NCBI GenBank assembly: GCA_002298995.1
Contig: DBMO01000016.1
Location: 1-50,341, forward strand
Length of the DNA stretch: 50,341 bases
Reading direction: 5' to 3'
Source of the DNA: Desulfarculales bacterium UBA696
Lineage (GTDB): Bacteria > Desulfobacterota > Syntrophobacteria > Syntrophobacterales > Syntrophobacteraceae
A program made the position numbers and the translations under genes. Under the pieces are notes generated by a model. The model worked only from the letters and a program-made list of their open reading frames with translations, searched no databases and had not been told where the DNA came from. Below are positions 1 through 8,477 of the stretch, one piece after another; position 1 is the stretch's first letter; every line of letters begins with the position of its first letter.

Positions 1-43
1 ACGTGGGACTTCACCCATCCTACATGCCGGATCAGGAATAAAA

Positions 44-72
44 TTGACACCCCCTTTCCCTGGCTTGACAAT
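44..72 (+). promoter_or_regulatory. candidate sigma-70 promoter
   Basis: A perfect TTGACA at 44-49 is followed after 17 bases by GACAAT at 67-72, which matches the -10 consensus at four of six positions. It lies about 117 bases upstream of the flavin reductase start. A second TTGACA at 65-70 has no good -10 partner. The rest of bases 1-188 shows no gene. Confidence 0.3.
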
Positions 73-188
73 CCTGAGCCTATTAAATAACTTCATGCCC
101 CTCCCCAGTATATTTCGGTTGCGGCTTCGAAGATTGCCGCACCAGGCCGGAATCGATCCGTCCTTTACCCTTTTTGCGGAGGCAGCAA

Positions 189-767
189 ATGCAAAAAATT
201 AAGCTTGGGCCTCAGACCATTGTTTATCCAATGCCCGCTTTCCTGGTTGGTGCAAACGTCGGCGGAAAGGCAAACTTCATGACGGCCGCCTGGAGCGGGA
301 TTGCCTGCAGCACGCCCCCGATGCTAACAGTGGCGCTCCAGCACCACAGGCATACGCTGAAGGGCATAAAGGAAACCGGCGTCTTTTCGATCAACGTCCC
401 CGGGTCAAACCAGGCCACCGAAACGGATTATTGCGGGATAGTTTCGGGAACGAAAGAAGACAAGGCCTCGGTTTGCGGCTTTACCGTATTTTACGGCAAG
501 CTGGAGAAAGCGCCTCTTATCGAGCAGTGCCCGGTAAACCTCGAATGCAGGGTCGTACACCTTCTCCACCTCGGCTCTCACACCCTCGTTATCGGCCAGA
601 TAGAAGAGGTGCACGTATCGGAGCAGTGCATGAGCGACAATGAACCCGATCCGCTCAAAATCGACCCGCTCATGTACATTACCGGTCCTGGCAAATCCTA
701 CTTCAAGCTTGGCGAGTCGGTTGCGCCTGCATTCAAGATCGGGTTGGACCTGAAAAAAGCGAAATAA
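189..767 (+). CDS. flavin reductase-like domain protein
   Basis: A 192-residue protein of the flavin reductase-like (FMN-binding split barrel, COG1853) family. Members bind FMN and transfer electrons from NAD(P)H or act as small flavoproteins in the cytoplasm. The N-terminal region (PMPAFLVGANVGGKANFMT, then TAAWSGIACSTPPML) is the typical FMN-binding strand-loop pattern. I chose the ATG at 189 because GGAGG at 178-182 sits six bases upstream; an in-frame TTG at 174 is upstream of that ribosome site. The gene is followed by the YjbQ-like gene after 30 bases, so the two may be cotranscribed. The physiological electron acceptor cannot be read from sequence. Confidence 0.85.
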   Translation: MQKIKLGPQTIVYPMPAFLVGANVGGKANFMTAAWSGIACSTPPMLTVALQHHRHTLKGIKETGVFSINVPGSNQATETDYCGIVSGTKEDKASVCGFTVFYGKLEKAPLIEQCPVNLECRVVHLLHLGSHTLVIGQIEEVHVSEQCMSDNEPDPLKIDPLMYITGPGKSYFKLGESVAPAFKIGLDLKKAK

Positions 768-797
768 GAATTCGGTGGAACAGGGGGCCGCGGGGTT

Positions 798-1214
798 ATG
801 AAAAGCTATCGCAAGGAGTTGTGGTTCAACATACCGTCACGTATGGGATTTGTGAATATCACGCCCCAGATCGACCAATGTCTCCGGGAGAGCGGAATCC
901 GCGAGGGCCTGCTGCTGTGCAACGCGATGCATATCACCGCGTCGGTTTTCATAAACGACAATGAATCGGGTCTGCACGACGATTTTGCCGAATGGCTCGA
1001 AAGGATTGCCCCGCACGAACCGGTATCGAGCTACCGGCACAACGTCGGCGAGGATAATGCGGACGCGCATCTCAAGCGACAGGTGATGGGACGCGAGGTG
1101 GTTGTCGCAATCACCGGCGGAAAACTCGACTTCGGCCCCTGGGAGCAAATATTCTACGGAGAATTCGACGGTCGCAGAAAGAAGCGGGTGTTGATAAAGA
1201 TAATAGGAGATTGA
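798..1214 (+). CDS. YjbQ / UPF0047 family protein
   Basis: A 138-residue protein of the YjbQ (UPF0047) family, near the normal family length. Some members have thiamine-phosphate synthase side activity, but the physiological role is unsettled. Recognisable signatures are the CNAMHITASVFINDNESGL segment in the first half and the C-terminal stretch QVMGREVVVAITGGKLDFG followed by GPWEQIFYGEFDGRRKKRV. The His and Glu/Asp residues in these conserved blocks are the usual metal or active-site candidates. It lies 30 bases downstream of the flavin reductase on the same strand. No signal peptide or membrane segment is present. Confidence 0.88.
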   Translation: MKSYRKELWFNIPSRMGFVNITPQIDQCLRESGIREGLLLCNAMHITASVFINDNESGLHDDFAEWLERIAPHEPVSSYRHNVGEDNADAHLKRQVMGREVVVAITGGKLDFGPWEQIFYGEFDGRRKKRVLIKIIGD

Positions 1215-1298
1215 TTCAGAAGGAAACCACCGGCCCTTCCCCGGAACCGCCCGTCGGGCAGTTCCGGGGAGCATACTTTAGCCGGTTTTGAAAGCTTC

Positions 1299-1712
1299 TC
1301 AATATGGCGGCGGCGGTGGATAAGGCGGCCGGGGCCCAGGTATCGGCGGAGGCGCATCGAATGGAGGTGGGCCCGGCGGAATCGGCTCTCGATACTGCGA
1401 GGGCGGCGGTGGCGGCTCCGGGTATTGGGAAGGCGGATAAGGCCTTATCCCGTGAGCCAGGCCCAGGACTTGCATCGTGGGCGGGTCCAACTCACCGGTC
1501 GCGGGAAGGCGGTTGTCAAGCTGAAAGCGTATCAGCTCCCTCGATGTCCGCCGGCCCCAAACTCCGTCAACCCTCCCCGGATTGTAGCCAAACTCGATAA
1601 GCCTCTCCTGGACCTTGGCCGTAACATGAGGAGGGGGCTGCGCATTGGCCTGAATCGACGAAAGCAGCCACACCCCGGCAACTGTCAGCATGACCCAAAG
1701 AATTCTTTTCAT
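1299..1712 (-). CDS. secreted peptidoglycan-binding domain protein with proline-rich tail
   Basis: A 137-residue exported protein. Residues 1-24 form a signal peptide ending near QANAQ. Residues about 30-80 form a peptidoglycan-binding (PG_binding_1) domain, with the pattern VQERLIEFGYNPGRVDGVWG and then RRTSRELIRFQ. From about residue 92 the chain is almost entirely proline, tyrosine and glycine and ends in PYPPPPPY, probably an extended linker or wall-spanning tail. No catalytic domain is attached, so it is likely structural or an adaptor in the periplasm. The ATG is preceded by AAAGGGA. The proline-rich tail is low complexity, which makes opposite-strand frames look open. Confidence 0.75.
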   Translation of the reverse strand: MKRILWVMLTVAGVWLLSSIQANAQPPPHVTAKVQERLIEFGYNPGRVDGVWGRRTSRELIRFQLDNRLPATGELDPPTMQVLGLAHGIRPYPPSQYPEPPPPPSQYREPIPPGPPPFDAPPPIPGPRPPYPPPPPY

Positions 1713-1771
1713 CGCGTCCCTTTCTTTGAGTGTTATGAGATCGAGCCATGAATCTTGTTTGTCGCAATAAG

Positions 1772-1797
1772 ATTATATTTTGGCTGCTACTTGTCAA
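1772..1797 (-). promoter_or_regulatory. candidate promoter of the peptidoglycan-binding gene
   Basis: On the minus strand a perfect TTGACA (1797-1792) and a perfect TATAAT (1777-1772) lie upstream of the gene starting at 1712. Both hexamers match consensus, but the spacer is only 14 bases instead of 16-18, so the pairing is uncertain. Confidence 0.35.
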
Positions 1798-1867
1798 AGG
1801 AAAAACCAGGGTGCGGGGGGAGGACTGATTTCACCGCCTGTCGAACTTATCCGGAAATGATCAGGCT

Positions 1868-1925
1868 GTAGGGTGGACACAGTTTTATCGCGCCCACCAT
1901 TGGTTTTTTAAGGATAAGCCCTTAG
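1868..1925 (+). repeat. dispersed repeat family 1, single arm plus tail
   Basis: Bases 1868-1898 match the 31-base arm of the family (GTAGGGTGGACACAG... ending GCGCCCACC). They are followed by a tail ending AAGGATAAGCCCTTAG. The same arm-plus-tail order is seen at 20721-20780. The last bases of the tail supply the stop codon of the minus-strand oxidoreductase gene. Confidence 0.75.
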
Positions 1926-4045
1926 TCGCCGGCTTCGTCAACTCTTTCCACGGCGCAAAGCAGTCCTCTCAACTGGTAGCTTCCGAATGCCGGATCGAAT
2001 GGCGGGCGGCTCGATGTGAGCACGTTGGCGTTCGATTCCCACAGGCCGAATTCGGGTCCTTCTTTTTCCGGAAACCACCAGCCGTGCTCGATGTTTACCA
2101 CGCCCGCCACGATTTCCGCGCTTACCCTGGCCTTCATCACGATTTTTCCCCGAGGGGTGCTTATCCAGATGCGGTCGCCGTCGGAAATTCCGTGCTTTCC
2201 GGCGATACCTGGAGGGATTTCGGCAATGGGATCGGGCCGCCTGCTTCTGAGGCTCTCAATTTGACGGTGCTCGCTGTGAAAGAATTCCTTTCGCCTGCTG
2301 CCGGTGGTGAGGACATACGGGAACTTTTCGGCCAGCTCGGGACTCGCGGCATAGCTCTCTGCCGGCTCACGGTAGGTCGGCAGCGGATCGTATCCCAGCC
2401 TTTCAATCGCCCTGGAGTAGAGTTCGACCTTGCCTGAGGGTGTGTGGAAGCCCTCTTTTTCGAATTTGCGGTACTCATGCGGAGGAAAGATGACCGTTCC
2501 CCCTTCGAGATCTTTGAAAGACTTGCCCAGGGCTTCGAGCCGGTAGTCGAGTATCTCTTCCAGGCCCTGCTCGCTTCCGGGCAGGTCAAGCCTTCGGGCA
2601 AGATCGATCATGATCTCCTCATCCTGCCTGCACTCCCCAACCTGCGCCGTTTTTTTCTGCACCAGTACGGCATTTTCCGCAACGTATGGAAGCTCAACCA
2701 GCTGGTTCACCTCGGGCCAGAACGCGGCAGGCAGAACATAGTCGGCAAGGGCGGCGGTCGGGGTCATGAAGAGGTCTGTTGCCACCAGAAATTCAAGTTT
2801 CCTGAGTGCCTTATCCACCATGTGCGAATCGGCGACAGTGACCAGTGGATTGCTTCCAAAAATAAGAAGCGCCCGGATCGGATAAGGTTCGCCGGTAAGC
2901 ATGGCCGAAAAGAGGGTCGGGATGTGCGCCGTCGGCATGGAAGAGCGGAACCCGGCCAGCAGCTTGAACTGATCGAACCCCATCCTTTTTTTGTTGGAAT
3001 CGGAGGGCAGAGTGTTCTTCAGCGTCGGATAGGGCCGGATAATATTCATCCCCAGGATGTCCGCGCCGGGAATATCGATGTTTCCCGTAAGGCCCCTTAG
3101 AATAGCCAGGGCGCGGACGGTCTGCAGCGAATTGGCGCTCTGCTCGACCGCAACCCCCCATTCCAGGACGGATGGTTTTTCGAGGGCGTAGCGCCTGGCG
3201 GCGGCCGCGATATCCGCGGCCGGAACCGAGGTTATTTCGGCAGCCCAACGCGGGCTCATTGCGGCAACGTGCTCTTTTAGCCGGTCAAAGCCAACCGTCC
3301 AGTTTTCCACGAACTCCCTGTCGTATAGCCTTTCATCCATTATGACGTTGATCATCGCCAATGCGAGCGCTGCGTCGGTTCCCGGCCTTACCGGCAGCCA
3401 CATCGCACAGCGCCTGGCGGTTTCCGACCTTCTCGGATCGACCGCGATGCCGAAGCTGCCCGACCTGAGCGCCTTTTTCACAGGGAAGGAAAGCTCGCCG
3501 TCGGGGCCGGTCACAACGGGATTGTGGCCCCAGAAGAGGATGGTTCTGGGCGCGACCTCGCCATAATAGTCTGCAACCGGATAGCCGCCGTAGGTAAGGC
3601 GGCTTACGGTGATCCTCGGAAGCAGGCAGTTTGCCATCCCCGGCTCATACCAGTTGGGGGTGCCGAGTGAGTTGGCAAAACGGATGACGTGCATGAAATG
3701 GTGGCGGCCGGTGCCCTGCCCGATAGCGATTGTTTCCGGTCCCGATTCTTTCCTGATCCGGTCAAGTCTCGATGCGATTTCGCCCAGCGCCTCATCCCAG
3801 GAGACTTCCCGCCATTTTCCCGAGCCCCTCTCACCGGTCTGCTTAAGTGGTTTTAAGAGCCGAGATGGATGGTACATGATCTCGGGCGCGCACAGGCCCT
3901 TTATGCACATCTGCCCGAGGTTGAACGGCGAGCCGGAGGCCGGCTGCACCCTGGTCAGCCTTCCGCCCTCATAATGGAGCCGAGCCACGCAGCCGCCATG
4001 GCAGCTACGGCATACGCTTTTGAATGTTTGTCTATTCTTTGCCAA
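1922..4045 (-). CDS. molybdopterin (Mo/W) oxidoreductase, DMSO reductase family
   Basis: A large cytoplasmic catalytic subunit of 707 residues of the DMSO reductase superfamily, binding bis-MGD Mo or W and one [4Fe-4S] cluster. With the chosen start the cluster ligands are C12, C15, C19 and C47. C140, in GMANCLLPR, sits where Cys or SeCys ligates the metal in formate dehydrogenases and periplasmic nitrate reductases. The C-terminal domain carries the usual dinucleotide-binding segments (TTGSRRKEFFHSEHR; VNIEHGWWFPE). There is no Tat signal. I chose TTG at 4045, preceded by GGGGA. A frame open to 4192 would run through a hairpin and a dispersed repeat. No electron-transfer subunit is adjacent. 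Substrate is unknown. Confidence 0.85.
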   Translation of the reverse strand: MAKNRQTFKSVCRSCHGGCVARLHYEGGRLTRVQPASGSPFNLGQMCIKGLCAPEIMYHPSRLLKPLKQTGERGSGKWREVSWDEALGEIASRLDRIRKESGPETIAIGQGTGRHHFMHVIRFANSLGTPNWYEPGMANCLLPRITVSRLTYGGYPVADYYGEVAPRTILFWGHNPVVTGPDGELSFPVKKALRSGSFGIAVDPRRSETARRCAMWLPVRPGTDAALALAMINVIMDERLYDREFVENWTVGFDRLKEHVAAMSPRWAAEITSVPAADIAAAARRYALEKPSVLEWGVAVEQSANSLQTVRALAILRGLTGNIDIPGADILGMNIIRPYPTLKNTLPSDSNKKRMGFDQFKLLAGFRSSMPTAHIPTLFSAMLTGEPYPIRALLIFGSNPLVTVADSHMVDKALRKLEFLVATDLFMTPTAALADYVLPAAFWPEVNQLVELPYVAENAVLVQKKTAQVGECRQDEEIMIDLARRLDLPGSEQGLEEILDYRLEALGKSFKDLEGGTVIFPPHEYRKFEKEGFHTPSGKVELYSRAIERLGYDPLPTYREPAESYAASPELAEKFPYVLTTGSRRKEFFHSEHRQIESLRSRRPDPIAEIPPGIAGKHGISDGDRIWISTPRGKIVMKARVSAEIVAGVVNIEHGWWFPEKEGPEFGLWESNANVLTSSRPPFDPAFGSYQLRGLLCAVERVDEAGD

Positions 4046-4068
4046 AATTTCCCCGATTGAAGCAACGG

Positions 4069-4090
4069 CGGCAGGCTTTCCAGCCTGCCG
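4069..4090. other. perfect hairpin between DAHP synthase and oxidoreductase genes
   Basis: CGGCAGGCT at 4069-4077 and AGCCTGCCG at 4082-4090 form a perfect nine-base-pair stem with a four-base loop (TTCC). It has no T-run, so it is more likely an mRNA-processing or attenuating structure, or a palindromic repeat, than a classical terminator. Confidence 0.55.
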
Positions 4091-4128
4091 ATATCGTGTA
4101 CAAATCAGAAAGCAACTCAGAGTGGTAT

Positions 4129-4195
4129 GCAGGGTGGGCACAGGCTTTTTCGTGCCCGCCGACAGCGGCGGCGGCAGATAAAGCCTGCTCACCCT
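4129..4195. repeat. dispersed repeat family 1, degenerate paired copy
   Basis: Bases 4129-4160 (GCAGGGTGGGCACAGG... ending CGTGCCCGCC) resemble the left arm of the family. Bases 4167-4195 (GGCGGCGGCAGATAAAGCC... ending CTCACCCT) resemble a diverged right arm. It fills the gap downstream of the DAHP synthase gene. Confidence 0.55.
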
Positions 4196-4199
4196 AAAT

Positions 4200-5327
4200 C
4201 TATTTATCCATTTGGCTGGCCGTCCCGCTCTTCCTGTCTCCGAACACGAAGTGCTGGGCGAGGTAGTCGATCAGGTCCTTCGTTTCCTCGGGATCGAGCT
4301 GCTGGTCGGCGTCCGAGAGTGCCGATGCCGGGTCGCAGTGGGCCTCGAACATCAGGCCGTCGGCGCCAACGGCGAGCGCCGCGCGGGCGATCGGCTTGAT
4401 GATGTCCTTTCTTCCAAGCGAATGGCTTACGTCGACTATTACCGGAAGCGTGGTTTCCTTTTTCAGGATCGGCACGCAGGAAATATCGAGCGTGTTTCGC
4501 GTCTGATTTTCAAAAGTCCTGATGCCTCTTTCGCAAAGTATTATCTGGGTGTTGCCGCCAAGGTAGATGTACTCGGCCGCAAGGATGAACTCATCGATGG
4601 TTGCCATGAAGCCCCTCTTTAGCAGGATCGGCTTCCGGATTTTTCCGAGTTCCTTCAGGAGGGAATAGTTCAGCATGTTCCTGGTGCCGACCTGGATGAT
4701 GTCGGCATATTTTACGACCAGGTCTATATCCCGGTCGCTAAGGACTTCTGTCACCACCCCCATGCCGAATTCGTCGGCAACCGTGCGCAGCAGTTTCAGG
4801 CCCTCGACCTCGAGGCCCTGGAAGCTGTAGGGGGAGGTGCGGGGCTTGAACGCCCCTCCCCGCAGCAGCCGGATTCCGAGCTGGTTGAGCCGGCTGGCCG
4901 TTTCCCATAGCTGCTCATAGCTTTCCACCGAACACGGGCCGGCAATGATTACCGGCAGTTCAGCCCCTATACTTACCCCTCTCACTTCGATCACTGAATT
5001 TTTACTGCCGGGAAGGCGGCTAATTTTCAGGCGCTTCTGCTCGCCCATTATCATTTCTTCAATGGACGCGGCGAAGATTTCCCTGAAGATGCGCTTCATC
5101 TTGTCCGGTGACAGAGGGCCTTTATTTTTCGCCTCCATATTCTTCAGCATTTCCGATTCACGGACCGGGTCGTAGTAGGCCATCTTCATCTTCTCTTTAA
5201 CTTCGCCGATCCGATTGGAAATGGTGAAAAATTCGTTCAGCGCATCCAGGATCTTTTCATTGATCCGGTCTGCCTGGCGTCTGAGGCAATCGAGCTGCTC
5301 TTTTAGAGATTCCATATCGTCAGTCAC
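4200..5327 (-). CDS. bifunctional chorismate mutase / DAHP synthase
   Basis: A 375-residue fusion. Residues 1-95 are an AroQ-type helical chorismate mutase (IGEVKEK with K45). Residues about 100-370 are a type I-beta DAHP synthase barrel that condenses erythrose-4-phosphate with phosphoenolpyruvate. Visible signatures are AGPCS at 129-133, whose Cys is a metal ligand, and KPRTSPYSFQG at 161-171. In this class the mutase domain often acts as a prephenate-sensing allosteric domain. The start is GTG at 5327; ATG at 5315 is an alternative. It starts 29 bases after the dehydrogenase gene. Its presence between redox and CoA-ligase genes suggests either general aromatic supply or a dedicated pathway. 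Confidence 0.92.
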   Translation of the reverse strand: MTDDMESLKEQLDCLRRQADRINEKILDALNEFFTISNRIGEVKEKMKMAYYDPVRESEMLKNMEAKNKGPLSPDKMKRIFREIFAASIEEMIMGEQKRLKISRLPGSKNSVIEVRGVSIGAELPVIIAGPCSVESYEQLWETASRLNQLGIRLLRGGAFKPRTSPYSFQGLEVEGLKLLRTVADEFGMGVVTEVLSDRDIDLVVKYADIIQVGTRNMLNYSLLKELGKIRKPILLKRGFMATIDEFILAAEYIYLGGNTQIILCERGIRTFENQTRNTLDISCVPILKKETTLPVIVDVSHSLGRKDIIKPIARAALAVGADGLMFEAHCDPASALSDADQQLDPEETKDLIDYLAQHFVFGDRKSGTASQMDK

Positions 5328-5356
5328 CCGTATCTAGTGGAGTATACCCCGTCCAA

Positions 5357-6478
5357 TCAGACCTGTTTAGCATCGAAGCGCGCCAGGATCTTGCAATTCT
5401 GGTCAACCCGTTCCGGCGACAGAAGGATGTTGCGGATTCCCTCCGGGCCGTCAACGATCTCGGTAACTACCTGGTCAAGGTCGATCCGCCTCCTCAGGCA
5501 CAGCTTGAGAATGTTGCTGAACGCGCCGCACAGGTGCCCGCGGGAGCCGTTTATGGAAATAGCGTTGGTAATCATGTGGTCGACGGCGTCGAGCATCAGG
5601 GGAGTTCCGCTTCTACCCAGGAGCGCTATGCGGCCGTTGGGGTTTAGATGCCTGAATGTCCTGCGCACGTTTTCCATATACCCTGAAGCCTCGATGAGCA
5701 CGTCAACTCGCTTTGGACCTTCGCTGAAAAATTCCTCGACATCGTATGCCTGGTCGCACCAAAGCCGCGCAAGAGATCTCCTGAACTCCACCGGTTCAAT
5801 CACGCACACCTGCGAGGCCCCGAATATCAGCCTGCTGAAAAGCGCTGCAAAGGCCCCGATCGGGCCTGCGCCAAAGACCGCCACCACGTCTCCCGGACCG
5901 ACGCGCGTCGTTTCGCAGGCAACGTAGGCGACCCCGGCAGGCTCGACGCATGCCGCCGCCTTAAGTCCCTTATCATCCCGGCACAGGGCCGTAACATCGT
6001 GAGCCAGCATGGAGGGTACATCAACAACGCTTCCGAACAACCCGTCGGTTTCCAGGCCGAGGAGTTTGGCCGAGAGGCACTGGTTGAACTGTCCGCGCCG
6101 GCAAACCTCGCACTGCTTGCATGTAATGATGGATTCAAAGGTCACGATGTCGCCGGGCTTTACGTGCTTTACCCGCGAGCCCACGGCAACGACCCTTGCC
6201 ACCCCCTCATGACCGATTACCCTGCCGCGCTCAGTTATTGTAGCCGGGGCGGAAGAGAGAATGTAGCCCGTCTCCGGATTGGTCTCCACAAGGTGAAGAT
6301 CGGTCCCACACAGGCCCGAGTAGATGATTTCGACCCGGATATTGTCGGCATCGAGTCCGCCCAGCTCCCGCGTTTCGATAACCACCCGCGGATTGCAGTA
6401 CAACTGGTGGGGGCCGGGATTTGAGACGCCAATCATCGGCTTCCTGTCGGCATAGACCACCACTGCTTTCGACTTCAT
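5357..6478 (-). CDS. zinc-dependent MDR alcohol/polyol dehydrogenase
   Basis: A 373-residue medium-chain dehydrogenase/reductase (COG1063 type). The N-terminal GroES-like domain has catalytic zinc ligands C57 (SGLCGTD) and H90-E91 (GHEGV). Four structural-zinc cysteines are at C120, C123, C126 and C134. The Rossmann motif GAGPIG is at 203-208, so it uses NAD(P). It is longest at the N-terminus, with about 30 residues before the core fold. Substrate could be a sugar, polyol, aminocyclitol or alcohol; the sequence does not decide. The ATG at 6478 has AGGGA upstream. It lies between the CoA ligase (159 bases upstream) and the DAHP synthase gene (29 bases downstream), all on the minus strand. Confidence 0.85.
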   Translation of the reverse strand: MKSKAVVVYADRKPMIGVSNPGPHQLYCNPRVVIETRELGGLDADNIRVEIIYSGLCGTDLHLVETNPETGYILSSAPATITERGRVIGHEGVARVVAVGSRVKHVKPGDIVTFESIITCKQCEVCRRGQFNQCLSAKLLGLETDGLFGSVVDVPSMLAHDVTALCRDDKGLKAAACVEPAGVAYVACETTRVGPGDVVAVFGAGPIGAFAALFSRLIFGASQVCVIEPVEFRRSLARLWCDQAYDVEEFFSEGPKRVDVLIEASGYMENVRRTFRHLNPNGRIALLGRSGTPLMLDAVDHMITNAISINGSRGHLCGAFSNILKLCLRRRIDLDQVVTEIVDGPEGIRNILLSPERVDQNCKILARFDAKQV

Positions 6479-6525
6479 ATTTTATCCCTATCCTGAGCTG
6501 TTGCGCATGGAGAAAAATTCCGCGG

Positions 6526-6541
6526 GGTGGGCACACCCTAC
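6526..6541 (-). repeat. fragment of dispersed repeat family 1
   Basis: On the minus strand GTAGGGTG is followed directly by TGCCCACC: the two ends of the family arm with the middle deleted. It lies in the gap between the CoA ligase and dehydrogenase genes. Confidence 0.4.
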
Positions 6542-6637
6542 GTTATCTCTGGAGTTCGGATATCTGGGGCTGATAATTGACCCAATGGGAATTCTCCATG
6601 CCGGGAATGCATCACCATTGTCCATGAAGCGTCCGGC

Positions 6638-8146
6638 TCAATCCAGAAGCTCTAACTGGCTGTAGTTTATTTTTCCGCCCGGTGTTTTGGGCAGCGAGTC
6701 CACCACCTTGATCGATCTGGGGATTTTATAGCCTGCGATCATATCTTCGCAATGTTTTCGTATTTCGTTTTTATCTATGGATGAGTCGTCTTCCAAAACG
6801 ATATAGGCCCTGGGCATCTCGCCGTGGACCCTGTCGTATATCTTTGATACCGCGACTTCCCTGACTTTGGGGTGCTTTTGGATTGCTTTCTCTATTTCCG
6901 AGGGAAAGACTTTCATTCCGGCAACTTTCATCATTCTGGTCTTGCGGTCAATGAAATAGAAGAAGCCTTCCGCGTCTTTCATTGCAAGGTCACCCGTCGC
7001 AAACCACCCGTCAAGCATGTGCAGCTTGGATTCCTCGGCGTTTTTGTAGTAGGAACCGCAAACGGCGGGGCCTTTTACCACCATCTCCCCGGTCACTCCG
7101 GGAAGCGCTGGCGCACCATCTTCGTCAACAATTTCAACTTCATAGTACCGGCAGGGCTTTCCCATGGAATCCGGCCGGTACGCTCCCTTTCCGGGTGGGG
7201 TGGCAAGGGCTATGCCGGCGGTCTCGGTGCTTCCCCAGACAGGATATATCGGAGTCCCGAACTGGTCTTCGAATTTTTGCACAAGCGGCGCGCCCGCGAA
7301 GCTGCCGCCGCTTTCGGGGATTCTCAGGGCGCCAAAGTCGAGCGGGGAGGTCTCGTGCTGCCTGGTAAAGGCGTCGTAGATGGCCGCAACCGCCATCATT
7401 GCAGTTACTTTGTAGTCGGATACGGCCTTTGCCACCGTTTTGGGGTAAATACTGTCGACGAGTACCGCCGTGCCCCCGAGGTAAAGGCTTCGGGCAAAGA
7501 GTTCGTGAGGGTGGACAAAGACGGGGAACATGCAAAGATGTACGTCGTCATGAACGAGCCCCAGGGTTTCGACGGCTGAAATCGTGTTCCAGTAGACGTT
7601 CGAGTGGGTCGTGACCGCCCCTTTGGGGGTGCCGGTGGTCCCGGACGTAAAATTGAGGTAAAAGACGTCGCTGTCGAGGGATTGCGGAAATTCCACGCCG
7701 CACGGCGCGAGCGCCCGGTTCCGGGATGTTATCTCATCCCAGCCAAAGCACTGCAAGGATGGCTTTTCACCCACCACGACTATCCTGTCGCATGGAAACT
7801 CGATGCCGGAAAGCGCCGGGTAAAGCTCGGAATGAACTATCAGGGCGGCAGGGGATGTAAGATCGAGCACGTATTTGAGATTTGTCCGGGGCGGGGTGGG
7901 GTCCAGTGGGACATAGACGCCCCCGGCTATTGCTATTCCCAAAAAAGAAATGAAGATCTCCGGGGACTTCGGGAGCAGGACGCCGATCCTGTCACCCTTT
8001 TTCACGCCGGCTCCGACCAAAGCGGCCGCAAGGCCTTCGGAACGGTAGAGGAGCTCTTCGTAACTGACGGTCCTGGATTCCTGTCTCACGGCTGCTTTGC
8101 AGGGAAACCCGGCCGCGTTTTTCCGCAGCATTTCAACTATCGTCAT
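6638..8146 (-). CDS. AMP-dependent acyl-CoA synthetase (benzoate-CoA ligase-like)
   Basis: A 502-residue ANL-superfamily enzyme that activates a carboxylic acid as acyl-AMP and usually transfers it to CoA. The P-loop TSGTTGTPKGAV is at about 167-178, the adenine region WGSTETAG follows, and the C-terminal domain contains the catalytic lysine in PKTPGGKIN. Overall pattern (FPVFVHPHELF, RKTRMMKVAGMKVFPSEIE) recalls aromatic-acid ligases, but the acid is not determined. Start choice is uncertain: ATG at 8146 places the protein at the usual ANL N-terminus (TIVEMLRKN), and in-frame starts exist at 8170 and 8209. It is the first gene of the four-gene minus-strand cluster. Bases 8147-8477 upstream show no other gene. 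Confidence 0.85.
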   Translation of the reverse strand: MTIVEMLRKNAAGFPCKAAVRQESRTVSYEELLYRSEGLAAALVGAGVKKGDRIGVLLPKSPEIFISFLGIAIAGGVYVPLDPTPPRTNLKYVLDLTSPAALIVHSELYPALSGIEFPCDRIVVVGEKPSLQCFGWDEITSRNRALAPCGVEFPQSLDSDVFYLNFTSGTTGTPKGAVTTHSNVYWNTISAVETLGLVHDDVHLCMFPVFVHPHELFARSLYLGGTAVLVDSIYPKTVAKAVSDYKVTAMMAVAAIYDAFTRQHETSPLDFGALRIPESGGSFAGAPLVQKFEDQFGTPIYPVWGSTETAGIALATPPGKGAYRPDSMGKPCRYYEVEIVDEDGAPALPGVTGEMVVKGPAVCGSYYKNAEESKLHMLDGWFATGDLAMKDAEGFFYFIDRKTRMMKVAGMKVFPSEIEKAIQKHPKVREVAVSKIYDRVHGEMPRAYIVLEDDSSIDKNEIRKHCEDMIAGYKIPRSIKVVDSLPKTPGGKINYSQLELLD

Positions 8147-8477
8147 GGCGCTTGTGCTTCTCCGTTCCATGAGTTTAGGTCCAGAATTACCCGTCCCGCA
8201 GTCCTTCACAAGTCCAGCGATCCGCTACCCGGGCTGATCGCTTAAAACAGCGTGGAGCCTGCTCTTCAGGAACGAAGCGGCCCTACGGATTGAAGGAGAC
8301 CAGCGCCTGATGAACGGCGTAATTCTTCCAAGTAATCGGTCCAAAGTCAAGTTGGCGTAAAAGGTTTAACGAGAATGGAGGGTCAAGTTTGCAAGATAAT
8401 GGCTATTAAATAGTACGCAGTGGCAACGACCGGCGCTCATGGGTGTGGTACAATAAACGACGATGGTTTTCCGGAAG

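Noticed and set aside
4046..4192. N-terminal extension of the Mo/W oxidoreductase
   Set aside because: The extra 49 residues translate a hairpin and a dispersed repeat. TTG at 4045 has a ribosome site and puts the first cluster cysteine at residue 12, as in related enzymes.
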